13,295 nt of DNA. Origin: an uncultured Collinsella sp. GTDB taxonomy: Bacteria; Actinomycetota; Coriobacteriia; Coriobacteriales; Coriobacteriaceae. The notes beneath the pieces are model-generated. The model did not search any database, was not told where the DNA came from, and was given only the letters and a program-made list of their open reading frames with translations. The translations under genes were made by a program, and so were the position numbers. This document shows, piece after piece, positions 6,526 to 13,231 of this stretch; position 1 is the first letter of the stretch, and every line of letters starts with the position of its first letter. Location: NCBI GenBank assembly GCA_902464645.1, contig CABQKL010000056.1, positions 1-13,295 of the forward strand, read 5' to 3'.

Positions 6526-7965
6526 CTAGTCCAGACGACGGGTCTGCGCCACGTGCTTATACCAGTATGCGCTTGCCTTGGGCGTGCGCTTCTGGGTTTC
6601 AAAGTCAACGTAGAAGAAGCCGTAACGCTTGTTGTAGCCATTGGTCCAGGAGAACTGATCCTGCAGGCTCCACAGGAAGTAGCCGCCCACGTTGACGCCC
6701 ACCTCCATGGCCTTGAGCAACCAGCGCAGGTGCTGCTCGATATAGTCGATGCGCGGCTGGTCGTCCACAAAACCGTCCTTGTAGGGATCCTTGTAGCCCA
6801 TGCCGTTCTCGGTGATGAAAATCTGCTTGTAGTTGGGGTAGCGCTGCTTAATGTAGACGAGCAGATCGAACAGGCCCTCGGGATAGATGATCCAGTCCCA
6901 GTCGGTGGTGGGGATGCCAGGCTTGTTCACATGCTCGCCAATACCCTTAACGCGCCAGCGGCCAGTGCCCTTCTCGCCCGTACCGTTGTGGTGCAGGTCG
7001 TTCTCGCCGTCGTAAGCCTTCAAGAAGCGGCACTGGTAGTTGTTAACGCCCAGGTAGTCGTTGTAGAGCGCGGCCTCGCGCATGATTTCCAGATCCTCGT
7101 CTAGGATCTCGATGGTGCCGCCCGAGACGGCAGCCAGGCGGTTGGCGCACTCGAGGGTGTCGGGCGCGTAGTCGCCGCGGAAGGTGGCGTCGAGCAAAAA
7201 CTGGTTTTGCAGCACGTGCTCGTTGTTGGCGGCTTTGATGTCGGCGGGGTCGTTCTCGTTGAGCGGGTACTTGAACTCCAACGACTGAATGACGCCGATT
7301 TTGCCCTTAAAACCGCCGTTATGGAAGGCCAGCACTGCCTTGGCGTGGGCGAGCATCATGTTGTGCTCGCACTGGAAGGCCTCGGCAAGATGCGCCTTGA
7401 CGCCACCGGGGAAGGTGCCCTCGATGTAGGTGTTGGAGGCGTCGGCCCAAATCTCGTTAAAGGTGAACCAGTAGGTCACCTGGTCGGCGTACTCCTTAAA
7501 GCAGAAGGTGGCAAAGTCCACAAAGGCGTCGATGGTCTCGCGGTTGAGGAAGTCGCCCTTCTCAAAGAGGGGAAGCGGCGTGTCAAAGTGATGCAGCGTG
7601 ACGAACGGCTCAACATGGTGCTTATGGCACTCGGCGAAGAGATCGTGATAGAACTGGACGCCCTCGGGGTTGATCTCGCCGGTGCCGTTGGGGAAGATGC
7701 GGCTCCAGGCAATGGAGAGGCGAATACCGTTGATGCCGAACTCCTCGCACAGCTCCAGATCGACGGGGTACTGGTTGTAGAAGTCCGAAGCGGGATCGGG
7801 GGAGAAGCGCCCCTGGGCCTCCAGGAAGTCGTCCCAGGCGACTTTGCCCTTACCGTGAGTGCGGGTCTCGCCCTCTACCTGGTAGGCAGCAGTGGCGCCG
7901 CCAAAGACAAAGTCCTCGGGAAACTGCGCGGGCGGGTTGGTGACGCTAGCAGGGTTAACGGACAT
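6526..7965 (-). CDS. lacG: 6-phospho-beta-galactosidase, GH1 (LacG-like), module 2
   Basis: Second cytoplasmic phospho-beta-galactosidase of 479 aa, clearly a paralogue of the module 1 enzyme and close to the usual LacG length. It has FGGATAAYQVEGE at 21-33, LHHFDTP at 124-130, acid/base Glu171 in FTFNEI, nucleophile Glu386 in ITENGMG, and FSWTNGYNKRYG at 438-449. The phosphate-binding residues are Ser439, Lys446 and Tyr448; Trp440 again points to galactose-6-phosphate over glucose-6-phosphate. The ribosome binding site before ATG 7965 is weak (GGAT about 9 bases away). It is the second gene of its operon, 70 bp after the EIICB stop across a short hairpin, so translation may be lower than for the permease. 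Its terminator is at 6431-6479. Confidence 0.92.
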   Translation of the reverse strand: MSVNPASVTNPPAQFPEDFVFGGATAAYQVEGETRTHGKGKVAWDDFLEAQGRFSPDPASDFYNQYPVDLELCEEFGINGIRLSIAWSRIFPNGTGEINPEGVQFYHDLFAECHKHHVEPFVTLHHFDTPLPLFEKGDFLNRETIDAFVDFATFCFKEYADQVTYWFTFNEIWADASNTYIEGTFPGGVKAHLAEAFQCEHNMMLAHAKAVLAFHNGGFKGKIGVIQSLEFKYPLNENDPADIKAANNEHVLQNQFLLDATFRGDYAPDTLECANRLAAVSGGTIEILDEDLEIMREAALYNDYLGVNNYQCRFLKAYDGENDLHHNGTGEKGTGRWRVKGIGEHVNKPGIPTTDWDWIIYPEGLFDLLVYIKQRYPNYKQIFITENGMGYKDPYKDGFVDDQPRIDYIEQHLRWLLKAMEVGVNVGGYFLWSLQDQFSWTNGYNKRYGFFYVDFETQKRTPKASAYWYKHVAQTRRLD

Positions 7966-7992
7966 GATGAAATATCCAATCGTCTAAATCGA

Positions 7993-8026
7993 AGGGCCAG
8001 CCGGCTGTTGATGGTCGACTGGCCCT
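7993..8026 (-). other. Intercistronic hairpin between EIICB and GH1 of module 2
   Basis: An 8-bp stem, AGGGCCAG (7993-8000) with CTGGCCCT (8019-8026), starts 9 bases after the EIICB stop on the minus strand. It is not followed by a T run. It could attenuate transcription or protect the upstream message. Module 1 also has a hairpin at its internal junction, although gene order is reversed there. Confidence 0.55.
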
Positions 8027-8035
8027 GGGCGTTAC

Positions 8036-9802
8036 TTACTTCGAAAGTTGTTCGGCGACGAAGGCGAGAGACTTGTCGCCGTTCTGGGAGAGCTCAATGT
8101 ACTGCTTGCCACGGCAGGCGACGCACTTGTTGCCCACGCGCTCGCAGTCCTTCTGCAGGTCGGCCAGGTAGCTGGCAGCCTGCGGGGCCAGGACGACTAG
8201 GTCAAAGTCGGGGAGCATGTCGACGTGGTTGCCATAGGCCTCGGCAGCGGTCTCAAGATTGATGCCGCGCTCTTTGGCGGCCTTGGCCAGCGCGTTGGCG
8301 AGCAGGCCCGAGGTGCCGCCACCCTGGCAGAGCACGAGCACGCGCTTGCCGTTGAGGTCACTGGCGGTCGTTGCCTCAGTGGCGACAGCGGCGGGAGCGT
8401 CGGCCTTCACGGCCTCGGCAGCAGCGCCGGCGGCAACGCTCTTGGCGTCAGCCTTGCCCTGGAAGGCATCGTTAAGCTTGGCGGCCTTCTCGGCGTTCTT
8501 GGCGGCGAGCTCCTCCTGGGAGATCTCGGCCTCCTCGGCGCACTTCTGGGCGTCATAGGCACGGAAGAACGGATAGTACAGGGCAAAGTCGACGACCAGG
8601 ATGATGGCGAGCATCACAAAGGCGAGCGGCTGGAAGCCCAGGCCCATGATGGTGCCGATGGGGCCGGGGACGGTCCAAGGCAGGGTGTACATAAAGCCGT
8701 TCATGCCCAAGAAGTCGATAAAGATCTTGAGGATCCAGATGTTGGCGATCGGAGCAAAGACAAACGGGACAAAGAAGACGGGATTGAGCACGATGGGCGC
8801 GGCGAACAGCAGCGGCTCGTTGACGGCAAAGCAGACGGGGACGATGGCGGCCTTACCGACGGCGCGCATCTCCTGAGACTTGGCCAGGAAGCAGAACATA
8901 AAGACCAGGACGAGCGTGGCGCCGGTGCCGCCCATGCAGACGACGAAGTACTGGGCACCCTGGGTCAGGACAGCGGAAGCGTGCTGGCCGGCCTGGAACG
9001 CAGCCAGGTTGTCGGTCATGTTGGCAACGAGAGCGGCGGCGATGGCGGGCTCGACGATCGAGGGGCCGTGGACGCCCACGAACCAGAAGAGGCTCATGGC
9101 GCCGTAGATCACAGCGAGGCCGATGTAGCCATCGGCAGCGGTGAACAGGGGCTGGAACACCTGGATGACGCCTTGGGCAAAGCAGAAGCCAAAAGCAGCG
9201 CGGAAGACGATGTCAAAGACCCAAAAGACGGTGATGCAGACGGAGAAGGGGATGATGTCCTTGAAGGTCTGCGAGATGTTGGGCGGAACCTGCTCGGGCA
9301 TCTTGACGGTGATGTTGCGCTTAATGAAGAACTTGTAGATGATGCCGGTCACAAACGCAGCGATGAAAGCGGTCAGCAGGCCCTTGGAACCAAGGTAGGT
9401 GGTGTTGAAGCCGCTGGCGGCGTCCGTGGCGATGGTGTCGCTCGAAAGGAGCAAGAAGCCGATGATGGCCGCGCACATGCACGAGATGAAGTTGATCTGG
9501 TTGTTCTTGGGCAGATCGCGGTTCTGAGCGTCTGCGAAGTGCTTGGCCGTGGTGGCGGCGCAGGCGATGGCCAGGATGCCCATAGAGTAGTTGTAGCACT
9601 TCCACAGGGCGTTGTTGATGTCATCGGGCCAGTAGAAACCCCAGATGTTGGGGACCGAGGCTACCAGGCAGAAGATGGACGAGAAGATGATGATGGGGAT
9701 GACGGAGATAAAGCCGTCGCGGATCGCCTTGAGGTACTTGTTGCGGGCGATCGCGTTGAAAAAGGGCTGGCCCTTTTCGATGATGGCGATGAGTTGCTCC
9801 AT
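8036..9802 (-). CDS. lacE: PTS lactose/cellobiose-family EIICB (LacE-like), module 2
   Basis: Second membrane permease-phosphocarrier, 588 aa. The IIC domain covers residues about 1-420, with HGPSIVEP (His245) and NEPLLFAAP (Glu329). An Ala/Glu/Lys-rich linker covers about 421-482. The IIB domain (about 484-588) has phosphorylated Cys492 in VLVLCQGGGTSGLLANAL. The Gln after the cysteine is Ala in the module 1 protein. The start ATG 9802 is preceded by AGGAG at 6 bases. It is the first gene of the module 2 operon with GH1 downstream, and has a promoter candidate at 9836-9863. The divergence from the module 1 EIICB, especially in the first 130 residues and the linker, suggests an old duplication or separate acquisition, and perhaps different sugar preference. 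Confidence 0.93.
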   Translation of the reverse strand: MEQLIAIIEKGQPFFNAIARNKYLKAIRDGFISVIPIIIFSSIFCLVASVPNIWGFYWPDDINNALWKCYNYSMGILAIACAATTAKHFADAQNRDLPKNNQINFISCMCAAIIGFLLLSSDTIATDAASGFNTTYLGSKGLLTAFIAAFVTGIIYKFFIKRNITVKMPEQVPPNISQTFKDIIPFSVCITVFWVFDIVFRAAFGFCFAQGVIQVFQPLFTAADGYIGLAVIYGAMSLFWFVGVHGPSIVEPAIAAALVANMTDNLAAFQAGQHASAVLTQGAQYFVVCMGGTGATLVLVFMFCFLAKSQEMRAVGKAAIVPVCFAVNEPLLFAAPIVLNPVFFVPFVFAPIANIWILKIFIDFLGMNGFMYTLPWTVPGPIGTIMGLGFQPLAFVMLAIILVVDFALYYPFFRAYDAQKCAEEAEISQEELAAKNAEKAAKLNDAFQGKADAKSVAAGAAAEAVKADAPAAVATEATTASDLNGKRVLVLCQGGGTSGLLANALAKAAKERGINLETAAEAYGNHVDMLPDFDLVVLAPQAASYLADLQKDCERVGNKCVACRGKQYIELSQNGDKSLAFVAEQLSK

Positions 9803-9835
9803 GCAATGCTCCTAAGAGTCGGTGGGTTAGCAACG

Positions 9836-9863
9836 ATGGTAGCTTTTGGCGTTCGGTTGCCAA
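9836..9863 (-). promoter_or_regulatory. Promoter of module 2 (EIICB-GH1)
   Basis: On the minus strand, TTGGCA (9863-9858), a 16-base spacer, and TACCAT (9841-9836). The predicted start site is near 9829, giving a leader of about 27 bases that contains the AGGAG site. The -35 box overlaps the operator palindrome at 9861-9884, so repressor binding would block polymerase. Confidence 0.5.
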
Positions 9864-9884
9864 AATGTTGACGTTGCCATTTTG
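9861..9884. promoter_or_regulatory. Putative LacI-family operator O4
   Basis: A 24-bp palindrome with perfect outer arms CAAAATG and CATTTTG. The core ATGTTGACGTTGCCAT (9865-9880) read on the minus strand is ATGGCAACGTCAACAT. It overlaps the predicted -35 of the EIICB operon. Confidence 0.68.
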
Positions 9885-9900
9885 CGACACAAAAAAAGAC

Positions 9901-9940
9901 GCGAACCGGTGGTTCCTGTGCCTGCGAACCGTCGATTCCT
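9901..9940. repeat. Direct repeat pair upstream of module 2
   Basis: GCGAACCGGTGGTTCCT (9901-9917) and GCGAACCGTCGATTCCT (9924-9940) differ at three positions and are 23 bp apart. The first contains GAACC-ggt-GGTTC, a small palindrome. They lie upstream of the predicted promoter, a position that would suit an activator, but no regulator can be assigned. Confidence 0.5.
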
Positions 9941-9984
9941 TATGCGTAAACGTTTGAGCCGCCCGGTGGCTCTGTATTTGCGCA

Positions 9985-10000
9985 ATGGCAACGTTAACAT
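9985..10000. promoter_or_regulatory. Putative LacI-family operator O5
   Basis: ATGGCAACGTTAACAT, matching the reverse complement of O4's core at 15 of 16 positions and sharing the right half-site GTTAACAT with O2. It lies 120 bp from O4, a distance compatible with repression by looping. Confidence 0.65.
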
Positions 10001-10159
10001 TTGGTCGACAAAAGCCGTTCGGGGAAGCAAAAATGTCGGTGAACGGTAGGTTTTGGGTGGTGAGCGTATGGTGGGGGAGGCGTTGGATATACTTGAAGGC
10101 GTTAAAAATGACTGCGCAAGGTGCCACCAATGGCATCGTTGACATAGAAAGATCGACCT

Positions 10160-11164
10160 ATGGCCGCTGTTAAACAATCGGTATCCGTCAAAGACGTAGC
10201 GCGCCTCGCGGGCGTCTCGGAGCAGACGGTCTCGCGCACCGTGCACGATTCGCCCAGCGTGCGCCCCGAGACCAAGGAACGCGTGCGTGCCGCCATGCGC
10301 GAGCTGGGGTATCGCCCCAATTTTGCCGGTCGATCGCTGCGCCGCGGCAAGTTTAAGACCGTCGGCGTCGCCATGTTTAACATTACCGGCACCGGCAACC
10401 TCGACCGCATGGAGGGCTTTGCTGCCGCCGCCGACAAGCACGGCTATGCCATCACCCTCACGAAAGTAGATGGACATCCCTATACCCTCGAGAGTGCATC
10501 ATCGCGTATGAGCGCGCTGCCGGTAGACGGCATGGTTGTGATCATGAACCGCATGCCGGCGGACTTTGGCACCTTCGAGCCGCTGCCCGGCATGCAGACG
10601 GTGCTCGTTACGATGTTGGAGCACCCGCTCTGTTCTACGGTCGATAACGACCAGTTCGATTGCTCGCGCCAGGTGGTCGAGTACTTGCTGGGACGGGGGC
10701 ACAAAATCGTGCACTTTATCTCGTGTCCCGAGCGCTCGCTTTCGGGCATGCGGCGCGAGGAAGGCTGGCGCGAGACATTGCGCGCGCATGGTATTGAACC
10801 GCCGCGACTCGTCCGTGGGGATTGGACGGCACAGAGCGGATATGCTGCCGGTCAGGCTCTGGCGGAAGATCCGACCTGTACGGCCATTTATGCTTCCAAC
10901 GATGCCATGGCCTACGGCTGCATTCGCGGGCTCGAGTCGTGCGGAAGGCGTGTGCCCGAGGACGTGAGCGTGGTGGGTGTTGATGACAGCCTGGGCGATA
11001 TCGTGCCCGACCGTCGCCTGACCACCGTGCGCTTTGACAACAGGCGTGTCGGCATGTGGGCAGTCGATAAGATCGCCGGTGCCGAGGGGGGTGCGTCTGG
11101 CGTGGAGCACATGCTGATCCCCGGCGTGCTCGTAGAGGGCGATACGGTGCGCGATTTGCGCTAG
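10160..11164 (+). CDS. LacI-family transcriptional regulator (third), divergent from module 2
   Basis: Probable repressor of the divergent EIICB-GH1 operon; 334 aa, standard LacI length. Helix-turn-helix at residues about 10-30 (KDVARLAGVS, recognition helix EQTVSRTV), hinge YRPNFAGRSLRRG at 51-63, then the sugar-binding-like effector domain with IYASNDAMAYG and VPEDVSVVGVDDSLGD. The start ATG 10160 places the first helix at the usual distance; its ribosome binding site is weak (GAAAG about 12 bases upstream). It is closely related to regulator 2 in layout and in the central block NITGTGNLDRMEG, compared with NITRVGNLATLEG there. No clear terminator follows, so some transcripts may continue into the EIIA gene 214 bp downstream. 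The ligand is unknown. Confidence 0.94.
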   Translation: MAAVKQSVSVKDVARLAGVSEQTVSRTVHDSPSVRPETKERVRAAMRELGYRPNFAGRSLRRGKFKTVGVAMFNITGTGNLDRMEGFAAAADKHGYAITLTKVDGHPYTLESASSRMSALPVDGMVVIMNRMPADFGTFEPLPGMQTVLVTMLEHPLCSTVDNDQFDCSRQVVEYLLGRGHKIVHFISCPERSLSGMRREEGWRETLRAHGIEPPRLVRGDWTAQSGYAAGQALAEDPTCTAIYASNDAMAYGCIRGLESCGRRVPEDVSVVGVDDSLGDIVPDRRLTTVRFDNRRVGMWAVDKIAGAEGGASGVEHMLIPGVLVEGDTVRDLR

Positions 11165-11224
11165 GGCGCGGTCCTGTTTGGGTTTCCGTTAATCATGTTT
11201 GATATTGTTCGAAATGGTTTGGAA

Positions 11225-11265
11225 ACCGTTCACGGGTGAAATTTGACCGTTCATAGCTTGAAATT
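11225..11265. repeat. Direct repeats at the EIIA promoter
   Basis: ACCGTTCA-N4-TGAAATT (11225-11243) and ACCGTTCA-N5-TGAAATT (11246-11265) repeat with 21-bp spacing, two helix turns. They overlap the predicted -35 and spacer of the EIIA promoter. They do not resemble the ATGnnnACGTTAACAT operators, which suggests a different regulator for the shared EIIA. Confidence 0.5.
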
Positions 11266-11270
11266 ATGTT
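11243..11270 (+). promoter_or_regulatory. Promoter of the EIIA gene
   Basis: TTGACC (11243-11248), a 16-base spacer, TATGTT (11265-11270). The start site would be near 11277, leaving a leader of about 100 bases before ATG 11379. This would let the EIIA be expressed independently of regulator 3. Confidence 0.5.
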
Positions 11271-11378
11271 TTGCGTTGTTCTTTTTTGTTTGAATGTTAA
11301 TGTTTCTGCCATACAGAACGCAGCGCGTATGCCCGGACGCGATGCTCTCCATTGGTTCATATGTGAAAGGAACGCAAT

Positions 11379-11717
11379 ATGGCAACCAAAGAAGAAATCT
11401 CGATGGTTGGATTCGAGATCGTCGCATACGCAGGTGACGCCCAGACCGATCTGCTTGCAGCGCTCGATGCTGCTCGCGAGGGTGATTTTGAGAAGGCCGA
11501 GCAACTGCACAAGGATGCCAGCGATGCACTTATCGGCGCTCACGACACGCAGACCAAGCTGCTTTCGCAGGAGGCCGGCGGTGGCGAGATGGAGATGACC
11601 TTCATCATGGCTCACGCTCAGGACACTCTCATGACCACTATGATCCTGGAGAAGCAGACCCGCTTTACCATCGATGCCTACAAGCGCATCGCCGAGCTCG
11701 AGGCCAAGCTCGCCTAA
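11379..11717 (+). CDS. lacF: PTS lactose/cellobiose-family EIIA (LacF-like)
   Basis: Cytoplasmic phosphocarrier that takes phosphate from HPr and passes it to EIIB. The 112-aa length and all-helical pattern match the lactose/chitobiose EIIA family, which acts as a trimer. Landmarks: MVGFEIVAYAGDAQTDLL at 9-26, then IMAHAQDTLMTT at 76-87, where His79 is the phosphorylated histidine and Asp82 matches the aspartate that binds a metal at the trimer core. The ribosome binding site AAAGGAA lies 7 bases before ATG 11379. It is the only EIIA in the window and is separate from both EIICB genes, so it probably serves both. It is followed by a strong terminator. The family also includes cellobiose and chitobiose carriers; lactose is inferred from the GH1 partners. 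Confidence 0.95.
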   Translation: MATKEEISMVGFEIVAYAGDAQTDLLAALDAAREGDFEKAEQLHKDASDALIGAHDTQTKLLSQEAGGGEMEMTFIMAHAQDTLMTTMILEKQTRFTIDAYKRIAELEAKLA

Positions 11718-11744
11718 CGAGTCCGCACAACCAAGTCCCCTTCC

Positions 11745-11785
11745 AAAAGCTCTGCCGCAGACTCGCGACAGGGCTTTTTCTTTTT
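11745..11785 (+). terminator. Intrinsic terminator after the EIIA gene
   Basis: Ten-bp stem AAAAGCTCTG (11745-11754) with CAGGGCTTTT (11769-11778), including one G-U pair, followed by TTTTTCTTTTT (11775-11785). It lies 27 bases after the EIIA stop. Confidence 0.9.
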
Positions 11786-11789
11786 ACCC

Positions 11790-11835
11790 GGCACTTGGGG
11801 ACGTTCCTTATCTGCCGGCAGTTAGGGACACTCCT
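11790..11835. repeat. Tandem pair of a 19-bp repeat, 27-bp period
   Basis: GGCACTTGGGGACGTTCCT (11790-11808) and GGCAGTTAGGGACACTCCT (11817-11835) differ at four of 19 positions. Each is closed by TGCC, so GGCA/TGCC arms could form two adjacent small hairpins (CCGGCA/TGCCGG for the first). There is no ORF. Looks like an intergenic repeat element; function unknown. Confidence 0.6.
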
Positions 11836-11913
11836 GCCATGCATTTGATCCTTTGAGGATGGAAGAAAACGGGTTATTAGGTTTGTTGCGGTGCCGACTC
11901 GACCCGTCGGTTA

Positions 11914-12067
11914 CAAAACTATGCCGGTTTACTACGATGAATCGTATTCTTTCAACTATAGAAAGAACAGCGTTATCAAAGCCGCAGGTAGAAAGCTTGC
12001 CATTTTCTGCTAATAGCAAATGTGGTCGGTCCTATCGGTTTTACGGTAGTAAACCGGCATAGTTTTG
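11914..12067. repeat. 154-bp element with perfect 22-bp terminal inverted repeats
   Basis: Positions 11914-11935 are an exact inverted copy of 12046-12067 (the left arm starts CAAAACTATGCCGG). The 110-bp interior is AT-rich and contains further hairpins: TTCTTTC/GAAAGAA with a 7-base loop near 11948-11968, and CATTT...GCTaatAGCAAATG near 12001-12022. No ORF with a ribosome binding site and no transposase. No clear target-site duplication is seen at the ends. Either a MITE-like non-autonomous element or a structured RNA. The remainder of the 11718-12183 gap (about 11836-11913 and 12068-12183) holds nothing else clear apart from a possible -10, TATACT, at 12140-12145. Confidence 0.75.
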
Positions 12068-12183
12068 AAATGGCACTGTTCGACTAGCAGCGTTATGGAG
12101 CTTCTGCACGCCCTCCCGTTCGGTTTTTCGCTGGATGGGTATACTTTCACCCGCAATACAGGCCGGAATGAGGAGGTATCCAA

Positions 12184-13197
12184 ATGCCGGATAACGGGTC
12201 AATACAAAAAAGAGGTGCGCACGAGATGGCCCATGGGCGTCCTGTCCAGATAACTGAGCATACGACGGTAACCGAGCTACAGCCCAGCCTGTCCGATATC
12301 GTGTGCGCAAACAAAAAGCTACAGATTGGCTTTATCGTTGCGCTCGTGGTACTGGCGCTGCTGTCGGGCTTTGTAGCTCGTCCGCATTTTGCCGATACCA
12401 AGACTTGGGACTCCACCATCGAGGTCATCGATCAAAAGAAGGGCAATGTTTTGGCGCTCACGACCTCGTGCGTCGCCCTATCTGCGGGTATCACTGCGCT
12501 GCCGGGCGATACGGGAACGCCAGTTGCCGAGCAGCTCGCGCAGCTTTCGGGAAACTTGGGTATCGTGCTTGCCGTGCTCTATCTTGAGAAATATCTGCTG
12601 ACTATTTTGTGGTCGGTTGGCCTGGGCATCCTGATTCCGTTTGCGCTGGTGCTCTTTGCAGTGTCGCTTGGTATTCACGGACGCTGGAGCACCAGCGGCG
12701 TCATTCGCCGCGTGGCAACGCGTGTGCTGGTGGTCGCCATAATTGGCATGGCGTTGGTGCCTGCAAGCGTATGGGTGTCGCAAAAGGTCGACGAAACGTA
12801 TCGCGTTAGCATCGAGGCGGCCGAGCAAAAGGCGACCGACGCTGCGAGCGCGGCAGATAGCGATAGCTCCAAAACAAGCAAGAAAAAGACCGAGTCCACA
12901 GAGTCCAAGAACGTGCTTGAGCAGCTTGCCGACGGTGCCTCGGGTCTCGTCACGTCGGTGACCAGCGGCGCCAAGCAGATTACCGATGAAATTGTGCGGC
13001 AAGTGACCGATCTCATCGAAGGCGTCATCGTGATGATCGTGACCTCGTGCGTGATTCCATTGCTGGTGCTCGCGGCGTTTTTGTGGCTGGGGCACGTGCT
13101 ACTGGGGATTGATATTTCCGGCCCGGCGAACTATCTGACGGGTCGCTTTCTGAGCGCTCCGTCCAAGCACGCCAAAAAGGGCGGGCAGTCCGAGTAG
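12184..13197 (+). CDS. Multi-pass membrane protein of unknown function
   Basis: No family recognised. The 337-aa protein has a hydrophilic N-terminus, then hydrophobic segments at about 47-65, 124-163 (probably two passes), 180-198 and 280-307. There is no cleavable signal peptide. Between the first two segments is the motif LSAGITALPGDTGTPVAEQL (99-118). Between the last two is a charged, Ala/Ser/Lys-rich stretch (about 203-275) that could form a coiled coil, probably outside the bilayer. The C-terminus is basic. ATG 12184 is chosen because AGGAGG lies 7 bases upstream, an almost ideal site. A possible -10 TATACT is at 12140, with a poor -35. It has its own terminator and no evident link to the PTS genes. 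Confidence 0.85.
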   Translation: MPDNGSIQKRGAHEMAHGRPVQITEHTTVTELQPSLSDIVCANKKLQIGFIVALVVLALLSGFVARPHFADTKTWDSTIEVIDQKKGNVLALTTSCVALSAGITALPGDTGTPVAEQLAQLSGNLGIVLAVLYLEKYLLTILWSVGLGILIPFALVLFAVSLGIHGRWSTSGVIRRVATRVLVVAIIGMALVPASVWVSQKVDETYRVSIEAAEQKATDAASAADSDSSKTSKKKTESTESKNVLEQLADGASGLVTSVTSGAKQITDEIVRQVTDLIEGVIVMIVTSCVIPLLVLAAFLWLGHVLLGIDISGPANYLTGRFLSAPSKHAKKGGQSE

Positions 13198-13231
13198 CTA
13201 AAACAGCTGTATATACCGGGGAATACCGCCG

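Larger units (their letters stand above)
9803..10159. other. Divergent control region, EIICB module 2 / LacI regulator 3
   Basis: It holds two operator-like palindromes (9861-9884 and 9985-10000), a minus-strand promoter (9836-9863), a direct-repeat pair (9901-9940) and a different LacI-like palindrome GCGTAAACGTTTGAGC (9944-9959). For the plus-strand regulator, TATACT at 10088-10093 is a possible -10 without a good -35. TTGACA at 10139-10144 is too close to the start codon to serve it. No gene was seen. Confidence 0.6.

Noticed and set aside
7207..8262. 351-aa plus-strand open frame opposite GH1 and EIICB of module 2
   Set aside because: Val/Gly/Leu-rich antisense shadow crossing two real genes and their gap.
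8225..9871. 548-aa open frame on the plus strand opposite the module 2 EIICB gene
   Set aside because: Low-complexity Gly/Asp/Val/Glu-rich translation typical of the antisense of a GC-rich gene; no domain motif, no ribosome binding site worth noting; the minus-strand EIICB is unmistakable.
10139..10144. TTGACA as the -35 of LacI regulator 3
   Set aside because: A -10 at normal spacing would fall inside the coding sequence after ATG 10160.
11822..12310. Short open frames of 60-90 aa across the inverted-repeat element
   Set aside because: No ribosome binding sites, overlap on both strands, and they follow the palindromic element; unlikely to be genes.
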